Of a stretch of 9,965 bases of DNA, positions 8,101 through 9,965 are shown piece by piece (the stretch's first letter is position 1; the number at the start of each line of letters is the position of its first letter). The translations under genes and the position numbers were made by a program. The stretch comes from an uncultured Bacteroidota bacterium (GTDB taxonomy: Bacteria; Bacteroidota; Bacteroidia; Bacteroidales; P3). The stretch lies in NCBI GenBank assembly GCA_902766265.1, contig CACXCY010000079.1, forward strand, positions 1 through 9,965, written 5' to 3'. The notes beneath the pieces are model-generated. The model was not told the origin of the DNA and did not search any database. It was given only the letters and a program-made list of their open reading frames with translations.

Positions 8101-9580
8101 CCATGTCCGCCACTGCGTCGTCGACGCTGACATCTGCTGAATAGCGCCCTCTGTCGGCCGTGACCTTCACCTTGGCCGCATCCAGCCGCGTCGCACCCGT
8201 CTGCACGTTGCTCAAGGTGCCTTCCAGCGTTCCTTTCATCCGTTTCGGGTCGAAACCGATGCCATCGGCTGTGATACGGAATCCCACATCCTTCAGCCAC
8301 TCGTTGGGCCAAAGCCGTGCCACCTGGAACTGTTCCGAGGCGGCCTCAAGCTGATAGGCATAGCCCCTCTCACGCTCATTGTAACGCATGTCGGCCAGCA
8401 GATCCAGCGTACCTTCTGTGCTGTTGACCGTTGCCTGTGCATTGAAGTCCTTGATGCTGCCCCTCATTGTCGCTGACATATCGAAAGCCCCCAGCTGCTC
8501 CAGCAACTGCGGCACCTTCACCTTGTAGCGGGGAGGATGGTTCACAGCCGTCAGGTCTTCATAGTTGGAGGCCAGGCGGTGGAGGGTGCAATCAAAGATT
8601 GTTGAATCTATCCGAGGGAGCCCATTGACTGCGGCATCCAGGTGCACCTCTGAGCCCTTGCCAAAGCGGAGCCAGAAGTCCTCGGCATGGATGTCGGCGA
8701 CAGGTCCGTGCACGTACCCCTCCAGCGCAATGCGGCTGTCCATACCCCAAAGGGCGGGAGCCCACCAGGCGGCATCGACCATATTGGCCACAGAGCCAGG
8801 ATGGATGCTGACGCACATGTATACACTGTCGACATACTGCCCCATCGACTCCCAGTCGGTGTATTTGAGCATGGCGTCCAGCCGCAGGTCAGAGCTGTCG
8901 GTCTGCACCTCGAAGTCGGTCACGCTGATGCCGTTGCGAGCCACATAGACGTTGCCTTTGATGTTCTGCACTCCGAAGCCCGACTTTTCACGGGCGGCAA
9001 AGCGGTCGAAACGGCAAGTCACATGGTCGGCATCGACGCGCACATTTCTCATCCGGGCGTTGATATTGCGAAACTCCATGTCCTGCACATACACACCATA
9101 GGGGAACTTGCGCACATGGGGGTTGGCGTTGAGGTTCATCTTATAGCACACGTCGCGCATCACCAGATGTTTCACCCTGACCACGAACGCCCCGTGGCGG
9201 GTGGTGTCCTTCTGGGGCTTCTTGTAGTAATCGGTGATATAGGAGAGGTTGATGCCCGTAGTGTCGTTGCTGAAATGGTAGGTGACATTTTTCAGGAGGA
9301 CGTGCTCCAGGTTGAGGCCGCCACCTGAGACGGGGAATCGACGGAAACGCACAGCTATCTTCTCGCCCACAGCCACAGTGTCGCCCTCGGGGTTGACCAT
9401 CAGGATGTCGCGCAGCACCAGATGGTCGAACAGGTTGGCGCTGAGGGAGCCCACACGTGTCTCGCCACCCCACGCCTTGGTAAAGTGACGGCTTGCCGCC
9501 GCTCCAGCGAGCGACTGAACGACGGAATAGTTCGCCAAAGCCACCACCACATAGAGCGTCACCCCCAGCCACAAGGCCAC
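5156..9580 (-). CDS. tamB: TamB-family translocation/assembly module protein
   Basis: This very long (1474-residue) AsmA/TamB superfamily protein is anchored in the inner membrane and spans the periplasm as a beta-rich groove. The family helps deliver outer membrane proteins or carries phospholipid to the outer membrane. One N-terminal membrane helix (about residues 2-22, ALWLGVTLYVVVALANYSVV) is followed by a periplasmic body of repeated beta-strand segments. The C-terminal TamB domain (formerly DUF490) begins around residue 980-1030. It includes ASTRPGSSLTLPVNNKKQ (about 1098-1115), FSISSGSSILFPGNISDATF (near 1214), VILLSGTLQNPEVNFDIRLP, and a terminal GVGLKFTRDF segment. The body looks intact, with no frameshift. 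The only usable start codon in this frame is GTG at 9580; an in-frame TAG lies at 9616-9614. The ten codons just upstream read KRFWNITGK after CTT ATC, a typical basic segment before a membrane helix, so the true start may be unusual. It is the first gene of the unit and its TGA overlaps the glycosyltransferase ATG. In related Bacteroidales tamB is often, as I recall, divergent from tsaD; that cannot be checked here. Confidence 0.92.
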   Translation of the reverse strand: MALWLGVTLYVVVALANYSVVQSLAGAAASRHFTKAWGGETRVGSLSANLFDHLVLRDILMVNPEGDTVAVGEKIAVRFRRFPVSGGGLNLEHVLLKNVTYHFSNDTTGINLSYITDYYKKPQKDTTRHGAFVVRVKHLVMRDVCYKMNLNANPHVRKFPYGVYVQDMEFRNINARMRNVRVDADHVTCRFDRFAAREKSGFGVQNIKGNVYVARNGISVTDFEVQTDSSDLRLDAMLKYTDWESMGQYVDSVYMCVSIHPGSVANMVDAAWWAPALWGMDSRIALEGYVHGPVADIHAEDFWLRFGKGSEVHLDAAVNGLPRIDSTIFDCTLHRLASNYEDLTAVNHPPRYKVKVPQLLEQLGAFDMSATMRGSIKDFNAQATVNSTEGTLDLLADMRYNERERGYAYQLEAASEQFQVARLWPNEWLKDVGFRITADGIGFDPKRMKGTLEGTLSNVQTGATRLDAAKVKVTADRGRYSADVSVDDAVADMDVQCRVVPQDNRMQSQVDAHVRHLDMKALGIAKNEEDSLLTVSTQLKVRASWQQEAPLQSALNSMTGTVRMNDTRLAKNNSLLKLDDVKLQADMDNGRRKLKLTSDILDANVEGYFDYEDFPMVAQRFCNQFVPVYYNPFADKPVVDDYAPIADVMVDMTAVWTDGKHHMEDFLPKLRVSKGTRLWCTYNFTESMKLVVTSDSIAMGGIQLRNVAVNGHDVGGRYKTDVDVDALMLGSTELMSGTEIVIFSTSDEATCSVDWNDHHDPVSKGSLELLLQSDMAGNTLRLMNSNIVLRGDVWDVENTTPIAFAKNYLRVDGVRISSEDQMLLVQASKAQQEDDKIGLTVDNFQLGQLDFLLGNAGISLDGIVDGNVHVSDYSKIPHINVRLDVEDCVVNDQPLGDALLRSHWDAQRNRLYLSLDTRQQTDIDERQPLKAQGYVDLASKNRDMEFNVDFDGFSLESVAPLLSSFSSHLEGELHGSFVIAGSLEYPQLRGDAYIEKASLLVDALNVQYTIDDTISFTNNEILFDHIAIHDPQNNTALLSGKITHSHWNDFNFDLVLDTRNLMLLNTTAHNATYYGKLYGAATAVVSGPMSDMSVNVIASTRPGSSLTLPVNNKKQVKELGYIRFDNVEVESDRDARGRRAENGGLDGFSYRLVANVEVTPDVRLNIPMDFSQMYADATAVASGELRYETATDRKPTLTGACEIASGSMNLTFMSILQKEFSISSGSSILFPGNISDATFSLEAVYQQRVNMSSLTGADASIENSSKVIPVQNVILLSGTLQNPEVNFDIRLPNVDPSVEEEVFSYVDRSNERDMLNQTLSLLLLSQFYNNTTSGSSSPLDNGLSSGYAVLANSVGNVVSNMVQFVNVNFDYSAAREMSNEKFDVGISREWEKFYFESTLGFGSDARELNGNENGFTGDILVGYKLSPQMHLFVFNRSNTNDYTRADLPYKQGVGLKFTRDFDKWKDFFKKNGKK

Positions 9581-9614
9581 TTTGCCCGTTATGTTCCAGA
9601 AACGTTTGATAAGC

Positions 9615-9629
9615 TAAATGTATATTATA
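9615..9629 (-). promoter_or_regulatory. Candidate promoter for the tamB operon
   Basis: Reading the minus strand, TACATTTA at 9622-9615 matches the Bacteroidetes -7 consensus TAnnTTTG in all but the last base. A TATAAT hexamer lies just upstream at 9629-9624. I see no good TTG element at the expected -33 distance, so the match is weak. A transcript starting about seven bases downstream (near 9608) would leave roughly 28 bases before the GTG start of tamB. The setting is right: it is the only AT-rich block upstream of the unit. Confidence 0.35.
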
Positions 9630-9636
9630 TATAATA
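9623..9636. repeat. 14-bp perfect palindrome TATTATATATAATA
   Basis: The sequence at 9623-9636 is identical to its own reverse complement. It sits directly upstream of the tamB -7-like element and overlaps the first copy of the 12-bp direct repeat. It could be an operator or simply AT-rich promoter DNA; with only A and T, chance is a real alternative. Confidence 0.6.
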
Positions 9637-9653
9637 ACACGTATAATAACACG
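9630..9653. repeat. Two tandem copies of TATAATAACACG
   Basis: Positions 9630-9641 and 9642-9653 are identical 12-bp units, each containing TATAAT on the plus strand. Direct repeats about one helical turn apart upstream of an operon can be regulator sites, and LytTR regulators often bind paired direct repeats. No link to the LytTR protein encoded in this operon is shown. The units could also serve a rightward promoter for a gene beyond the window. Confidence 0.65.
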
Positions 9654-9693
9654 CATTTTCCGTTTTTAGTATTGCCTGACGGCACTTTCAGCG

Positions 9694-9731
9694 AAAAAAA
9701 CGTGGAGAACCCTTGAAGTGGGTTCTTCGTG
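9694..9731 (-). terminator. Possible terminator or attenuator hairpin upstream of tamB
   Basis: AGAACCC (9706-9712) and GGGTTCT (9720-9726) form a 7-bp perfect stem with a 7-base loop. On the minus strand the stem is followed, after five bases, by seven T residues (9700-9694). This resembles a Rho-independent terminator for transcripts coming from the right edge, or an attenuator. The five-base gap before the T run is longer than usual. As plus-strand RNA the stem would extend with G-C and G-U pairs to about 12 bp (9701-9731), so the hairpin could instead belong to a rightward transcript. Confidence 0.35.
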
Positions 9732-9736
9732 ACCGT

Positions 9737-9843
9737 GAAATTTCTCCTCGAGACTTTCAAATTTCTCCTCGAGACTTTCAAATTTCTCCTCGGGACTTTT
9801 CAAAGTCTCCTCGGGATTTTCGAAAGTCTCCACGGGAAATTCC
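9737..9843. repeat. Five degenerate tandem repeats of 21 bp
   Basis: The units start at about 9738, 9759, 9780, 9802 and 9823. The first two are identical over all 21 bases (AAATTTCTCC to ACTTTC). The third has CGGGA in place of CGAGA and one added T after its ACTTT. The fourth and fifth change AAATT to AAAGT and diverge at their ends. Each unit is an imperfect inverted repeat: outer AAA/TTT arms and inner TCTC/GAGA arms flank a CTC loop, and GGGA in later units still pairs with TCTC through one wobble. The unit length is a multiple of three and equals two DNA helical turns. Confidence 0.85.
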
Positions 9844-9965
9844 AAGGGCTGGAGAGCATAGGAAAAAGTCATCGTCGCAGCCCCTCCGAAAATATGCTGG
9901 CGACGGCATGAATCGTCAGCGAGACAGCCGAATCTCCCTCGGAAAAAGACGCCCTTGAGCCAACA

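Larger units (their letters stand above)
1..9580 (-). other. Five-gene operon tamB - GT9 - LytTR - NAGPA lipoprotein - addA-like
   Basis: All five genes run in the same direction with no untranslated gap. The junctions are ATGA at 5159-5156, ATGA at 4191-4188, ATGA at 3346-3343, and TGA-T-ATG at 2452-2446. Such overlaps normally mean one transcript with translational coupling (re-initiation), which suits Bacteroidetes, where Shine-Dalgarno sequences are rarely used. No internal promoter or terminator has room between genes, although promoters inside coding sequence cannot be excluded. The 3' end of the unit lies beyond the left edge. Confidence 0.85.
9614..9965. other. Non-coding upstream region of about 350 bases
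   Basis: No convincing gene lies between the in-frame stop before tamB and the window end. The region contains, from left to right, an AT-rich block with a palindrome and a 12-bp direct repeat (9615-9653), a hairpin next to a 7-base A run on the plus strand (9694-9731), a five-unit 21-bp repeat array (9737-9843), and about 120 bases of unremarkable sequence to the edge. Several short reading frames cross the repeat array, but they are best explained by the repeat period being a multiple of three. Confidence 0.7.

Noticed and set aside
8687..9328. Plus-strand frame (213 codons)
   Set aside because: It is antisense to tamB, and the peptide is His/Val-rich without any family resemblance.
9141..9656. 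Minus-strand frame starting with ATG upstream of tamB
   Set aside because: It begins in the AT-rich repeat block and then runs out of frame over the start of tamB. The tamB frame carries the membrane helix and homologous body, so this is a shadow, not a separate gene or a clear frameshift.
9667..9674. Rightward promoter -7-like element TAGTATTG
   Set aside because: There is one mismatch to TAnnTTTG and no TTG at the -33 distance. No rightward gene is visible in the window, so the evidence is too thin to list.
9737..9843. CRISPR array
   Set aside because: The 21-bp units abut directly with no unique spacers, and no cas genes are present.
9666..9872. 68-codon minus-strand frame over the repeat array, with a Shine-Dalgarno-like GGAGGGG
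   Set aside because: Not listed as a gene. Its composition follows from the 21-bp repeat, it spans the hairpin and T run, and Bacteroidetes seldom use Shine-Dalgarno sites.
9713..9958. 81-codon plus-strand frame over the repeat array
   Set aside because: It would start at TTG, consists largely of the repeat-derived SPRDF peptide, and has no support beyond being open.

Overview
The window looks like a chromosomal segment of a Bacteroidales bacterium, probably Prevotella-like. The evidence is the Bacteroidetes-type TamB, the four-helix LytTR regulator, the RecB/AddA-type helicase and the near absence of Shine-Dalgarno sequences. The genus is an inference; no rRNA or other taxonomic marker gene is present. 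Every gene I can support lies on the minus strand, so the window reads biologically from right to left.

From right to left: 9614-9965 is a gene-poor upstream region. It holds a degenerate array of five 21-bp repeats, a hairpin flanked by an A/T run, and a very AT-rich promoter-like block. Next come tamB (5156-9580, a 1474-residue translocation/assembly protein), a family 9 glycosyltransferase (4188-5159), a membrane-anchored LytTR transcriptional regulator (3343-4191), a lipoprotein of the phosphodiester glycosidase (NAGPA) family (2450-3346), and an AddA/RecB-like UvrD superfamily helicase (1-2448). The helicase runs off the left edge after helicase motif VI, so its nuclease domain is missing. 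It has no stop codon in the window and can be missed by simple ORF calling.

The five genes form one very tight unit. Three consecutive junctions are ATGA stop/start overlaps and the fourth has a single base between TGA and ATG, which implies one mRNA with translational coupling. Three products plausibly act at the envelope: TamB in delivery of outer membrane components, the glycosyltransferase in lipopolysaccharide or other glycan assembly, and the glycosidase lipoprotein on an envelope or extracellular glycan phosphodiester. The LytTR protein could link an envelope signal to transcription. The helicase of double-strand break repair appears to be a passenger at the end of the unit.

I see no phage, insertion sequence, CRISPR array, tRNA, rRNA or toxin-antitoxin genes. 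The least explained part is the non-coding right end. The genes themselves are of recognised families.
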